DNA of 24,287 nucleotides from CAZGSG01 sp964528095 (lineage in GTDB: Bacteria; Bacteroidota; Bacteroidia; Chitinophagales; Chitinophagaceae), in NCBI GenBank assembly GCA_964528095.1, contig CAZGSG010000064.1:1-24287 (forward strand), written 5' to 3'. This document shows, piece after piece, positions 9,602-18,299 of this stretch; position 1 is the first letter of the stretch; every line of letters begins with the position of its first letter. The notes under the pieces were generated by a model, which searched no databases, was not told the DNA's origin, and worked only from the letters and a program-made list of their open reading frames with translations. The position numbers and the translations under genes are program-made.

Positions 9602-11245
9602 ATGCTGAAAAACCGGGTACTATTATTTTTATTCAATTTATTTTTCCTGGCCGGGAATGCGCAGTCTTTTAACAACCCGATACTTGCCGGGTTTTATCCA
9701 GATCCCAGCATTTGCCGGGCAGGAGATGATTTTTATATTGTCAATTCATCGTTCGCATACTATCCAGGCTTACCACTGTTTCACAGCAAAGACCTGTTGA
9801 ATTGGAAACAAATAGGCTACGCTATGGATCGCCCCGAACAACTGAACCTTGACGGCGCAGGCGTTTCAAGAGGATTATTTGCACCTGCTATCAGTTATCA
9901 TGAAGGCACATTTTATATCGTTTGCACAGAAGTAAGTAAGCTGGGTAATTTTGTTATCACGGCAAAGGACCCAAAAGGCCCATGGAGCAATCCCGTCTCA
10001 CTGCCGCAGGTAAATGGAATTGATCCTTCTCTTTTTTTTGATGATAATGGAAAAGCATACATCGTATTTAACAGTATCCCTCCCGATAATATTTCTCAGC
10101 ATGATGGTCATCGCACCATTCGTTTATTTGAATTTGATGCAAAAAACCTGAAAGTAACAGGCGAAGAAAAACTACTGGTAAATGGAGGAACGGATATGGC
10201 TAAAAAACCCGTCTGGATCGAAGGCCCGCATTTGTTAAAAAAAGATGGCTGGTACTACCTGGTTTGCGCAGAAGGCGGAACAGGATACAACCATTCCGAA
10301 GTAGTGTTCAGGAGCAGATCAATCGAAGGCCCTTTTATTTCCTACGAAAAGAACCCTATACTCACCCAGCGGCAGCTGGACCCCAATAGAAAAAACCCGG
10401 TTACAACTGCCGGCCATGCGGATCTTGTGCAGGGCAAAGATGGAAAATGGTGGGCCATATTCCTGGCATGCCGGCCTTATGAAGGTGATTATTATAATGC
10501 AGGCAGAGAAACATTTATGGCACCCGTTCTATGGAAAGATGGATGGCCTGAATTTGAACTCGGCGGTGAAGAAATAAAATACAGCTATCCTATCAATGCT
10601 GTTGCAGACAAAAAACGGGAAGCATTCAATGGAAACTATCTGTTTCGCGATGATTTTAACAGCAAGACCTTAAATACCCGTTACCGCTTTCTGAGAACCG
10701 TACGCGATAACTGGTATGAGCTCTCCGGGAAGCCCGGGTACTTAACAATGAAACTACGGCCGGCAAACTGTGAAGGGAAAGATAACCCTTCACTGATATG
10801 TTTTAATCAACCGCACCTGAAAGGCCATGCCGCCACCTCTCTAGTCTTTACACCAAAAGCCGATAATGAAAAAGCAGGCTTATTGCTTTTCCAAAACGAA
10901 AAAACCTATTATTACCTGTGTAAAACCATGCAGGACAGTAAACAGGTGGTTGCCTTATACAAAGGAGCAGCACTTGTAACCAGCAAGACGATCAGTACTG
11001 GTAAAGAGATCTTCTTTAAAATAGAAGCCAATGGCGACAACTATTCTTTTTACTACGGCATACAAAAAAACAAATGGGAACTGCTGCATGGCAATGCTGA
11101 CGCGAAGTATTTAAGTACTAAAACAGCGGGCGGATTTGTTGGTTGCATCTATGCCATGTATGCGACCTCCGATGGAAACCCTACTGAAAACACAGCCGCT
11201 TACAACTGGTTTGAAGTGAAGAATAACGATGATGTATATAAATGA
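9602..11245 (+). CDS. Secreted GH43 beta-xylosidase-like enzyme with C-terminal beta-sandwich
   Basis: GH43 protein of 547 aa with a Sec signal (MLKNRVLLFLFNLFFLAGNAQ). The propeller carries D34 (GFYPDPSICR), D141 (NGIDPSLFFDDNG) and E207 (VWIEGPHLLKKDGWYYL). After about residue 345 a second domain begins at LFRDDFNSKTLN and runs to the end. This is the concanavalin-like GH43 C-terminal module found in XynB-type xylosidases, which helps form the active-site pocket. Expected reaction: release of xylose (or arabinose) from xylan side chains and oligomers in the periplasm or outside. It starts 11 nt after the cytoplasmic GH43 and ends 19 nt before GH3. The two neighbouring GH43 enzymes probably divide the work by compartment. 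Confidence 0.94.
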   Translation: MLKNRVLLFLFNLFFLAGNAQSFNNPILAGFYPDPSICRAGDDFYIVNSSFAYYPGLPLFHSKDLLNWKQIGYAMDRPEQLNLDGAGVSRGLFAPAISYHEGTFYIVCTEVSKLGNFVITAKDPKGPWSNPVSLPQVNGIDPSLFFDDNGKAYIVFNSIPPDNISQHDGHRTIRLFEFDAKNLKVTGEEKLLVNGGTDMAKKPVWIEGPHLLKKDGWYYLVCAEGGTGYNHSEVVFRSRSIEGPFISYEKNPILTQRQLDPNRKNPVTTAGHADLVQGKDGKWWAIFLACRPYEGDYYNAGRETFMAPVLWKDGWPEFELGGEEIKYSYPINAVADKKREAFNGNYLFRDDFNSKTLNTRYRFLRTVRDNWYELSGKPGYLTMKLRPANCEGKDNPSLICFNQPHLKGHAATSLVFTPKADNEKAGLLLFQNEKTYYYLCKTMQDSKQVVALYKGAALVTSKTISTGKEIFFKIEANGDNYSFYYGIQKNKWELLHGNADAKYLSTKTAGGFVGCIYAMYATSDGNPTENTAAYNWFEVKNNDDVYK

Positions 11246-11264
11246 TCCTGCTAAACGAAGATAT

Positions 11265-13883
11265 ATGTATAAACTTTTCTGCTTTGCCTTATTGTTCATC
11301 AATACCAATGCATGGACACAGGACTATACATCCTATCCCATGTGGAATACAGCATTACCAACAGAACAGCGGGTAAATGATGTAATAAGCCGGCTGACGC
11401 TGGAAGAAAAAGTAGCACAGATGCTGAACGCAACACCTGCCATTCCAAGACTCGGCATAACGGCTTATGACTGGTGGAACGAAGTATTGCACGGTGTGGC
11501 AAGAACGCCTTTTCGTACGACTGTCTTCCCTCAGGCCATTGCCATGGCGGCCACCTGGGATACTAATTCACTGTACCGCATGGCCGACTATTCCGCATTG
11601 GAGGGAAGAGCTATTCATAATAAAGCCATTGAACTCGGACGAACCAATGAACGCTACCTGGGTCTTAAGTACTGGACACCTAATATCAATATCTTTCGTG
11701 ATCCACGTTGGGGGCGAGGCCAGGAAACCTATGGAGAAGATCCGTTTCTCACGGCCATGATGGGCCGCTCATTTGTACGTGGCTTACAGGGCGAAGATCC
11801 TAACTACCTGAAAGCAGCTGCCTGTGCCAAACATTTTGCTGTTCACAGTGGCCCTGAACCAAGCCGGCATGCTGATAATTTCAATCCTACTGTCTATGAT
11901 CTTTGGGACACCTATTTACCAGCATTTAAAGAACTGATCGTAGACGCAAAGGTGGCCGGTGTGATGTGTGCCTATAATGCCGTGAACACACAACCATGCT
12001 GCAGCAACGATCTGCTGATGAATGATATTCTACGGAAACAATGGAAGTTCAATGGATATGTGACCTCTGATTGCTGGGCCATAGATGATTTCTTTAAATA
12101 TCACAAAACCCATCCTGATGCTACCAGCGCCGCAATAGATGCCGTTGTGCATGGAACAGATGTGGAATGCGGACAGGCCGTATATAAAACCTTGTACGAG
12201 GCCGTTAAAAAAGGCCTTATTAAAGAAGAGGAGCTGAACATTTCTTTGAAAAGACTATTTACGATCCGTTATCGCCTGGGCATGTTCGATCCCGTGTCAA
12301 TGGTAAAATACGCGCAGACACCGGCAACTGTACTGGAAAGCAAACCTCACCAGGCACATGCATTAAAGATGGCGGAGCAGTCCATTGTTCTTTTAAGAAA
12401 CGAAAACAGCATGTTGCCTTTGAGCAAAAACATCAAAAAAATTGCAGTCCTTGGCCCCAATGCCGATAACCGCATTGCTGTATTAGGTAATTACAATGGC
12501 ATCCCCTCCAGGATTGTCACCATACTCGATGGCATCAAACAAACGCTGGGCAATAATGTAGAAGTGATGTATGAAAAGGCCATTAATTTCACCAATGATA
12601 CCATACTCCGTTATACAGACCTGAAAGACCAGTTCAGTTGGGAAGGTCAGCAGGGATTTAAAGCTGAATACTATAACAACAGGGAATTAAAGGAGCAACC
12701 CTTCCTTACCCGGATAGAAGAGCATATCGATCATGCATGGCAACGTGGTGATATTATCGGCAATAATACAACTGCCACTAATTTCTCTGCCCGTTATTCC
12801 TCCGGCTTTACTGCAAAGGTAACCGGCAGTACGCATATTGAAATAGAAGCGGATGATGGCTACCGGCTATTGGTAAATGGAAAAGAAGTGATCAACGCCT
12901 GGCTCCGTAACCGGTGGGGAGCTAAAACATACCAGGTAGAAACAAAAAAAGATTCCGTTTACCATATCGTGCTGGAATACTGGCAGGGTGATGATAATGC
13001 CACCGTAGCATTGCGCACAGGCATTTTTGAAAAAACGGATTTCAGCGCATTGGCAAATAAACTCAGCCAGGTAGATGCCATTGTATTTGCCGGAGGCATT
13101 TCTCCGCAACTGGAAGGAGAAGAAATGCCCGTCAATGCCCCGGGCTTTAATGGTGGCGACAGAACATCCATCTTGCTGCCTGCTGTACAAACGGAATTAA
13201 TGAAAGCATTAAAAACAACCGGTAAACCCATTGTATTTGTAATGATGACAGGCAGCGCTATCGCGATACCCTGGGAAGCTGAAAATGTGCCGGCTATTAT
13301 GAATACCTGGTATGGTGGACAAAGCGCGGGTACTGCGGTTGGCAATACGATTTTTGGTGATTACAATCCTGCGGGGCGGCTACCCGTAACATTCTATAAA
13401 AGTGATACAGACCTTCCCGCGTTCAGTGATTACTCCATGAGCGGAAGAACCTATCGTTATTTCAAGGGAAGTCCCTTATTTCCTTTTGGCTATGGACTAA
13501 GCTATACCAGCTTCAGCTATTCGCAGCTTCATACCCCCTTGTCAGCAAAAAAAGGAAATGAAATAAAACTCACCACAAAGCTGAGCAATACAGGTAAGCG
13601 CGATGGTGAAGAAGTGGTTCAATTATATGTATCACATCCTGGTACAAAAGGAAAAGCACCCTTGCGATCACTCAAAGGTTTTCAACGTATCTTTTTGAAA
13701 GCAGGTGAAACAAAACTGATCAGTTTCACACTGACCGCAGAAGACCTGTCGCTTGTCAGTGAAACAGATGGGAAACTTTACCAACCAACAGGTAGAGTCA
13801 GCATCAGTATCGGAGGTGGACAACCCGGTGTAAGCAATAAAACAACCAGTAATGTGCTCACACAAGTACTCACTATTCAATGA
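11265..13883 (+). CDS. GH3 beta-xylosidase/beta-glucosidase with inserted PA14 domain
   Basis: GH3 enzyme of 872 aa from the ATG at 11265 (MYKLFCFALLFINTNAWTQ, a signal peptide, 19 nt after the preceding stop). An upstream ATG at 11229 would overlap the previous gene and bury the signal. The (beta/alpha)8 domain has CAKHFAVHSGPEPSRH and the nucleophile block GYVTSDCWAIDDF (D269). A PA14 module (about residues 455-590, QGFKAEYYNNRELKEQ to YWQGDDNATVALR) is inserted in the second alpha/beta domain, followed by SPQLEGEEM and a fibronectin III-like C-terminal domain (DGEEVVQLYVSHPG). This layout matches secreted bacterial and plant-like beta-xylosidases of GH3. Likely role: release of xylose from xylo-oligosaccharides. 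Beta-glucosidase activity cannot be excluded, but the setting favours xylose. Confidence 0.94.
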   Translation: MYKLFCFALLFINTNAWTQDYTSYPMWNTALPTEQRVNDVISRLTLEEKVAQMLNATPAIPRLGITAYDWWNEVLHGVARTPFRTTVFPQAIAMAATWDTNSLYRMADYSALEGRAIHNKAIELGRTNERYLGLKYWTPNINIFRDPRWGRGQETYGEDPFLTAMMGRSFVRGLQGEDPNYLKAAACAKHFAVHSGPEPSRHADNFNPTVYDLWDTYLPAFKELIVDAKVAGVMCAYNAVNTQPCCSNDLLMNDILRKQWKFNGYVTSDCWAIDDFFKYHKTHPDATSAAIDAVVHGTDVECGQAVYKTLYEAVKKGLIKEEELNISLKRLFTIRYRLGMFDPVSMVKYAQTPATVLESKPHQAHALKMAEQSIVLLRNENSMLPLSKNIKKIAVLGPNADNRIAVLGNYNGIPSRIVTILDGIKQTLGNNVEVMYEKAINFTNDTILRYTDLKDQFSWEGQQGFKAEYYNNRELKEQPFLTRIEEHIDHAWQRGDIIGNNTTATNFSARYSSGFTAKVTGSTHIEIEADDGYRLLVNGKEVINAWLRNRWGAKTYQVETKKDSVYHIVLEYWQGDDNATVALRTGIFEKTDFSALANKLSQVDAIVFAGGISPQLEGEEMPVNAPGFNGGDRTSILLPAVQTELMKALKTTGKPIVFVMMTGSAIAIPWEAENVPAIMNTWYGGQSAGTAVGNTIFGDYNPAGRLPVTFYKSDTDLPAFSDYSMSGRTYRYFKGSPLFPFGYGLSYTSFSYSQLHTPLSAKKGNEIKLTTKLSNTGKRDGEEVVQLYVSHPGTKGKAPLRSLKGFQRIFLKAGETKLISFTLTAEDLSLVSETDGKLYQPTGRVSISIGGGQPGVSNKTTSNVLTQVLTIQ

Positions 13884-13889
13884 TCCAAT

Positions 13890-15818
13890 ATGAAAAAATC
13901 ACTCTTCATCCAGTTATTTCTACTCTCCGTGTTCAGCGCATCTGCGCAGGTGAAGCTACCGCGATTGATAAGGGACAGCATGATCCTGCAGCGGGATGAG
14001 AAAATAAGATTGTGGGGATGGGCATCCGCCAATGAAAAAGTGAATATTCGTTTCAATGGTAAAGTATACAAAACAAAAGCTGATGCTGCGGGTAAATGGA
14101 TAACGCAGTTACCAGCTACCGAGGCCGGCGGTCCATATACTATTGATATCACAGCCAGCAATAAAATCACGCTTCGTGAGATTTTATTTGGTGATGTATG
14201 GTTTTGCAGTGGTCAGAGTAATATGGTTCACCAGATGAATATCCACGATGTGACATACGCAAAAGATATCGCCGGGGCCAACTATCCGCAGATACGCCAG
14301 TTCTGGATACCAACACTTACTAACTTACAGGGCCCGCAAAATGATTTACCTGCTGGTTATTGGAAATCCGCGGTTGGCGAAGATATACGGCCATTTTCCG
14401 CAGTGGCTTATTTTTTTGCAAAAAAAATACATGAAAAATATAAGATACCCGTGGGCATTATTAATGCAAGCGAAGGAGGTTCGCCAATAGATGCATGGAT
14501 AGGTGAAGAAGGGCTGAAAGATTTTTCTGCTATTGCAGCTACTATCGAAAAAAATAAAGACACTGCTTACCTGAACAGTTTTACCAGACGGGCCCCTACT
14601 CCTGCAAACAGACCACAGGCACCTGCTGATGCCGGTCTTACTGGTACCACAAAATGGTTTGACATTTCTTATATACCTAAGGGCTGGCACAACATTAATA
14701 TCCCCGGCTATTGGGAAGACCAGGGACTAAGAGATCTTAATGGCGTGGTGTGGTACAGGAAGGCAATCAATATCCCATCGTCCATGGTGGGCAAACCAGC
14801 AAAAGTTTTCCTGGGCAGAATTGTTGATGCAGACGAACTCTATATCAATGGCGAAAAAGTTGGCAATACTACCTATATGTACCCGCAACGCAGGTACCAG
14901 GTACAGGCCGGTGTATTAAAAGCCGGTACAAACATATTTGTGATCCGTGTTACCAACAATAACGGAAAGGGAGGTTTTGTACCCGATAAGCCCTATTGCA
15001 TTTTTGCGGGTAATGACACTGTGGACCTCAAGGGTGATTGGCAATATAAAGTAGGCCTGGTAAACAGGCCATTCACAGGTGGTGGTTTTACCGGGGGAAT
15101 CAATGCACAAAATCAACCCACGGCTTTGTACAATGCAATGGTGGCTCCCGCGATAAACTATAGCATAAAAGGTTTTTGCTGGTACCAGGGCGAAAGCGAT
15201 ACAGGCAGACCAACTGTTTATGAAAAATTGATGACTGCGTTGATCAATAATTGGCGTACCAAATGGAACCAGGGGGCATTACCATTCTTATATGTGCAGT
15301 TGCCCGGGTTTCAGGACTATAACTACCTGCCTTCGGAAAGCAACTCGGCCCTGTTAAGAGAAGCGCAATTACTATCACTGCATACAACCAACACGGCGAT
15401 GGCAGTGGCCATTGACCTGGGTGAATGGAATGATATTCATCCCGATAATAAAAAAGATGTGGGTGAAAGACTGGCATTGGCCTCTATGAAAATCGCGTAC
15501 CTGGAGAATATTGTTTATTCAGGTCCGCTTTTTCAATCTTCAATAATTGAAGGCAATAAGATCAGCATCTCTTTTACCAACACAGGCAGTGGCCTAATCA
15601 GCAAAGATGGAGAAGACCTGGCCGAATTTGCCATTGCAGGCGCTGATAAAAAATTTGTGTGGGCAAAAGCTAAGATAGATGGAGATAAAGTGATTGTTTG
15701 GAACAACGATATCCCCGAACCCAAATTTGTCAGGTATGCATGGTCGGATAATCCTGTTAATCCGAACCTGGTTAACAAAGAAGAATTGCCGGCCTCTCCT
15801 TTCAGAACAGATAAATAA
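13890..15818 (+). CDS. Sialate-O-acetylesterase-like SGNH esterase, probable acetyl-xylan/oligosaccharide deacetylase
   Basis: Protein of 642 aa with a signal peptide ending near SASAQ. It has an SGNH/SASA fold: FCSGQSNM gives catalytic S110, FCWYQGESD supplies the later SGNH block (about 429-437), and EWNDIHPDN gives D515/H517. A beta-sandwich of jelly-roll type (about 255-390, GYWEDQGLRDLNGVVWYRK to ELYINGEKVG), resembling glycoside hydrolase sugar-binding domains, is inserted between the two halves. Homologues are routinely called sialate O-acetylesterases, but in a xylan locus removal of acetyl groups from xylose or its side chains is more likely, as for the CE20-type esterases of plant-polymer loci. 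It lies 6 nt after GH3 and 26 nt before CE15. The fold is firm, the substrate inferred. Confidence 0.9.
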   Translation: MKKSLFIQLFLLSVFSASAQVKLPRLIRDSMILQRDEKIRLWGWASANEKVNIRFNGKVYKTKADAAGKWITQLPATEAGGPYTIDITASNKITLREILFGDVWFCSGQSNMVHQMNIHDVTYAKDIAGANYPQIRQFWIPTLTNLQGPQNDLPAGYWKSAVGEDIRPFSAVAYFFAKKIHEKYKIPVGIINASEGGSPIDAWIGEEGLKDFSAIAATIEKNKDTAYLNSFTRRAPTPANRPQAPADAGLTGTTKWFDISYIPKGWHNINIPGYWEDQGLRDLNGVVWYRKAINIPSSMVGKPAKVFLGRIVDADELYINGEKVGNTTYMYPQRRYQVQAGVLKAGTNIFVIRVTNNNGKGGFVPDKPYCIFAGNDTVDLKGDWQYKVGLVNRPFTGGGFTGGINAQNQPTALYNAMVAPAINYSIKGFCWYQGESDTGRPTVYEKLMTALINNWRTKWNQGALPFLYVQLPGFQDYNYLPSESNSALLREAQLLSLHTTNTAMAVAIDLGEWNDIHPDNKKDVGERLALASMKIAYLENIVYSGPLFQSSIIEGNKISISFTNTGSGLISKDGEDLAEFAIAGADKKFVWAKAKIDGDKVIVWNNDIPEPKFVRYAWSDNPVNPNLVNKEELPASPFRTDK

Positions 15819-15844
15819 AACGATCGCGCATAAATAATTGGTAT

Positions 15845-17389
15845 ATGAAGAAACAAGGAGCCTTACTATTAGCACTGGGCTTTACACTGCTTGCCATCGC
15901 CCAGCAATCACCAATCGACAGTAGCCGGTTTCCACGTCTTACTGTATTCAATGCACAGGAGGACCGGGCAAATATGCTGCAGCAACTGGGTATAAAGAAA
16001 CTAAGACCAGGACCAAGCAGTAATCAAAAAGATCCCAATCATGCCAACGAAGATGAAACATTGGCGAATCCTTGTCCACTATTGCCCGATGCGCTCACAA
16101 CTAAGAAAGGAAAAAAAATAACCACGCCCGATCAATGGTGGAGCCAGCGACGGCCCGAAATTGTAGAAGACATTGAGACAGAAATGTACGGCAGAATTCC
16201 TAAAAATACACCCCGTGTAACCTGGACCACAAAAATCACCGATTACGAATTTGTAGGTCGTATACCTGTGGTCGCGAAACAATTAGTCGGCCATGTGGAT
16301 AATAGCGCATACCCGCTTATCGATGTAAACATCAATATGGTGTTGGTGTTGCCGCTTAATGTAAAAGGCCCCGTTCCTGTATTGATCATGTTCGGTTTTC
16401 CATCACTACCCGCTCCTGCTCAGCCCAATCCCGCTGACCTGGAAAAACTCAATGCAACCTTCAAAGAAATGATGATCAAATCCAACCCGGAAATGAAAGC
16501 CATTTTTGAACGTTATCCTGCTTATAACCCGATCGCTGCAAAACCTGGTCCTAACTTTTTTGCCCCAGCTCCTAATGGCGACTCTCCCCCTACTGAGCAA
16601 TTATTAGCTGCAGGCTGGGGTTATTGTACCCTGGAGCCGGGCAGCGTGCAGGCTGACAATGGTGCAGGACTTACAAAAGGTATTATCGGCCTCGTGAATA
16701 AGGGGCAACCACGTAAACCTGATGATTGGGGCGCATTAAGAGCCTGGGGATGGGGCGCTTCAAGAGCATTGGACTATTTGGAAACAGATACGCTGGTAAG
16801 CGCAAAAAAAGTTGGCATCGAAGGCGTATCACGTTACGGAAAGGCAGCGCTCGTAACCATGGCATTCGATCAGCGTTTTGCTACCGGCCTTATTGGATCA
16901 TCCGGAAAAGGCGGAGTAACATTGCAACGCCGTGTTTTCGGTGAAGCTGTAGAAAGTCTTACTAATACTGGCGGGTATCATTGGATGGCAGGTAACTATT
17001 TAAAATACGCGGCAGAGGAATCCTCATTCGGTCGCAAGACCGGTTGCGATCTGCCGGTAGATTCACATGAACTACTTGCCTTATGCGCTCCCCGGCCTGT
17101 TTTTATAAGCTATGGCATACCTGAAAAAGGAGATGCTAAATGGCTGGATCAAATGGGTAGTTATAAAGCCACCGTAGCAGCTGGTGTTGTGTTCAAATTA
17201 CTTGGTGTAAAAGATCTTGGAGTCAGCAATGATTACAATACTGAAAAAATGCCTCCTGTACTTACCGGCTTGCTGGATGGACAACTGGCATGGCGTCAGC
17301 ATGATGGAGGTCATACCGATGCACCCAATTTCCAGTTCTTTATTCCATGGGCAGGGAGAATCTTGAATTATGAGAAGGCTTCGAAGTAA
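15845..17389 (+). CDS. CE15 glucuronoyl methylesterase
   Basis: Esterase of 514 aa with signal peptide (MKKQGALLLALGFTLLAIAQ). It hydrolyses the ester between 4-O-methylglucuronate of xylan and lignin alcohols. The nucleophile elbow GIEGVSRYGKAAL (S329) is the CE15 signature, and RQHDGGHTDAPNFQFF supplies the catalytic histidine (probably H490). The N-terminal block EDIETEMYGRIPKNTP and NINMVLVLPLNVKGPVPVLIM fit bacterial members. At the place of the canonical acid, about 23 residues after the serine, the sequence is SSGKGG with no acid. D406 or E409 in LPVDSHELLALCAPRP are candidates for a displaced acid. Its presence with GH115 and GH67 shows that the locus is tuned to glucuronoxylan still attached to lignin. 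It ends 37 nt before the CE4 gene. Confidence 0.93.
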   Translation: MKKQGALLLALGFTLLAIAQQSPIDSSRFPRLTVFNAQEDRANMLQQLGIKKLRPGPSSNQKDPNHANEDETLANPCPLLPDALTTKKGKKITTPDQWWSQRRPEIVEDIETEMYGRIPKNTPRVTWTTKITDYEFVGRIPVVAKQLVGHVDNSAYPLIDVNINMVLVLPLNVKGPVPVLIMFGFPSLPAPAQPNPADLEKLNATFKEMMIKSNPEMKAIFERYPAYNPIAAKPGPNFFAPAPNGDSPPTEQLLAAGWGYCTLEPGSVQADNGAGLTKGIIGLVNKGQPRKPDDWGALRAWGWGASRALDYLETDTLVSAKKVGIEGVSRYGKAALVTMAFDQRFATGLIGSSGKGGVTLQRRVFGEAVESLTNTGGYHWMAGNYLKYAAEESSFGRKTGCDLPVDSHELLALCAPRPVFISYGIPEKGDAKWLDQMGSYKATVAAGVVFKLLGVKDLGVSNDYNTEKMPPVLTGLLDGQLAWRQHDGGHTDAPNFQFFIPWAGRILNYEKASK

Positions 17390-17426
17390 TATTAGTTTCA
17401 ATCAGCTTGAATTCAAAAAATATTAT

Positions 17427-18221
17427 ATGCAAAAACACGCTACCATCGCAGTACTCAGTCTCTTCCTCGTCGCAACTGCAACGGCCCAGTCCGATCAGCC
17501 CTGGCACAATAAAAAAGCCGCGGTTGTTATTACCTATGACGATGCGATCAATGAGCATCTTGACAATGCCATTCCTTTGCTGGATTCATTAGGATTGAAA
17601 GCCACATTCTATATCACCGGCTTTTCAGTTTCCATGCAAACGAGACTGAATGACTGGAAAAAAGTTTCCCTGAATGGGCATGAGTTGGGCAATCATACAC
17701 TTTATCATCCCTGCATAGGCGGAATGCCCGGTAGAGAGTGGGTAAAGCCTGACTACGATCTGAGCAAATACACCATCCAGCGTATGGTGGATGAAACAAG
17801 GGCTACCAATGTTTTATTACAGGCAATGGATGGCAAAACAAGACGGACTTTTGCATTTACCTGTGCCGATACCAAAATTGGAGACTCTTCTTTTGCGCCA
17901 TTGCTGAAAAATGATTTTGTAGCAATGAGGAATGTACGTGCTCAAATGCATCATATTGACCAGGTTGACCTGAATGATGTGGATTGTTATGTAGTAAATG
18001 GTGAAACGGGTGAACAACTAATTGATTGGGCAAAAAAAGCGATCGAAACACATTCCTTACTGGTAATTCTTTTTCATGGTGTAGGTGGCGGCAACGGATT
18101 GAACGTATCCTTACCTGCGCATCGGCAATTTTTGACTTATTTAAAACAACAGGAGAAAAATATCTGGGTAGCGCCAATGATAGAAGTAGCTGACTATATT
18201 AAAGATTTTCAAAGCCGATAA
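17427..18221 (+). CDS. Polysaccharide deacetylase (NodB/CE4-like), probable acetyl-xylan esterase
   Basis: Metal-dependent deacetylase of 264 aa. The ATG at 17427 gives a signal peptide (MQKHATIAVLSLFLVATATAQ); the longer frame from 17370 overlaps CE15 and would hide it. The NodB motifs are present: ITYDDA (D38/D39, base and metal ligand), HELGNHTLYHPC (H90 and H94, metal ligands) and a late histidine block ILFHGVGGG. CE4 members remove N- or O-acetyl groups from chitin, peptidoglycan or xylan. Placement between a glucuronoyl esterase and an arabinofuranosidase points to acetylated xylan. With the SIAE-like enzyme it gives the locus two unrelated deacetylases. The domain is short and alone, without a binding module. 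Family is firm, substrate inferred. Confidence 0.88.
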   Translation: MQKHATIAVLSLFLVATATAQSDQPWHNKKAAVVITYDDAINEHLDNAIPLLDSLGLKATFYITGFSVSMQTRLNDWKKVSLNGHELGNHTLYHPCIGGMPGREWVKPDYDLSKYTIQRMVDETRATNVLLQAMDGKTRRTFAFTCADTKIGDSSFAPLLKNDFVAMRNVRAQMHHIDQVDLNDVDCYVVNGETGEQLIDWAKKAIETHSLLVILFHGVGGGNGLNVSLPAHRQFLTYLKQQEKNIWVAPMIEVADYIKDFQSR

Positions 18222-18243
18222 GGCATGGCATTTCAAAAGCAAA

Positions 18244-18276
18244 CAGGTTGCCTGAGCTTTTAAAATAAACAACCTG
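18244..18276. repeat. Inverted repeat between CE4 and GH51
   Basis: CAGGTTG at 18244-18250 pairs perfectly with CAACCTG at 18270-18276 across a 19-nt AT-rich loop. It lies in the 78-nt spacer ahead of GH51. It could be an mRNA hairpin that tunes GH51 expression or an operator. There is no T-run after it, so termination is unlikely. Confidence 0.45.
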
Positions 18277-18299
18277 GGTTCATTTTACAATTAACATAT

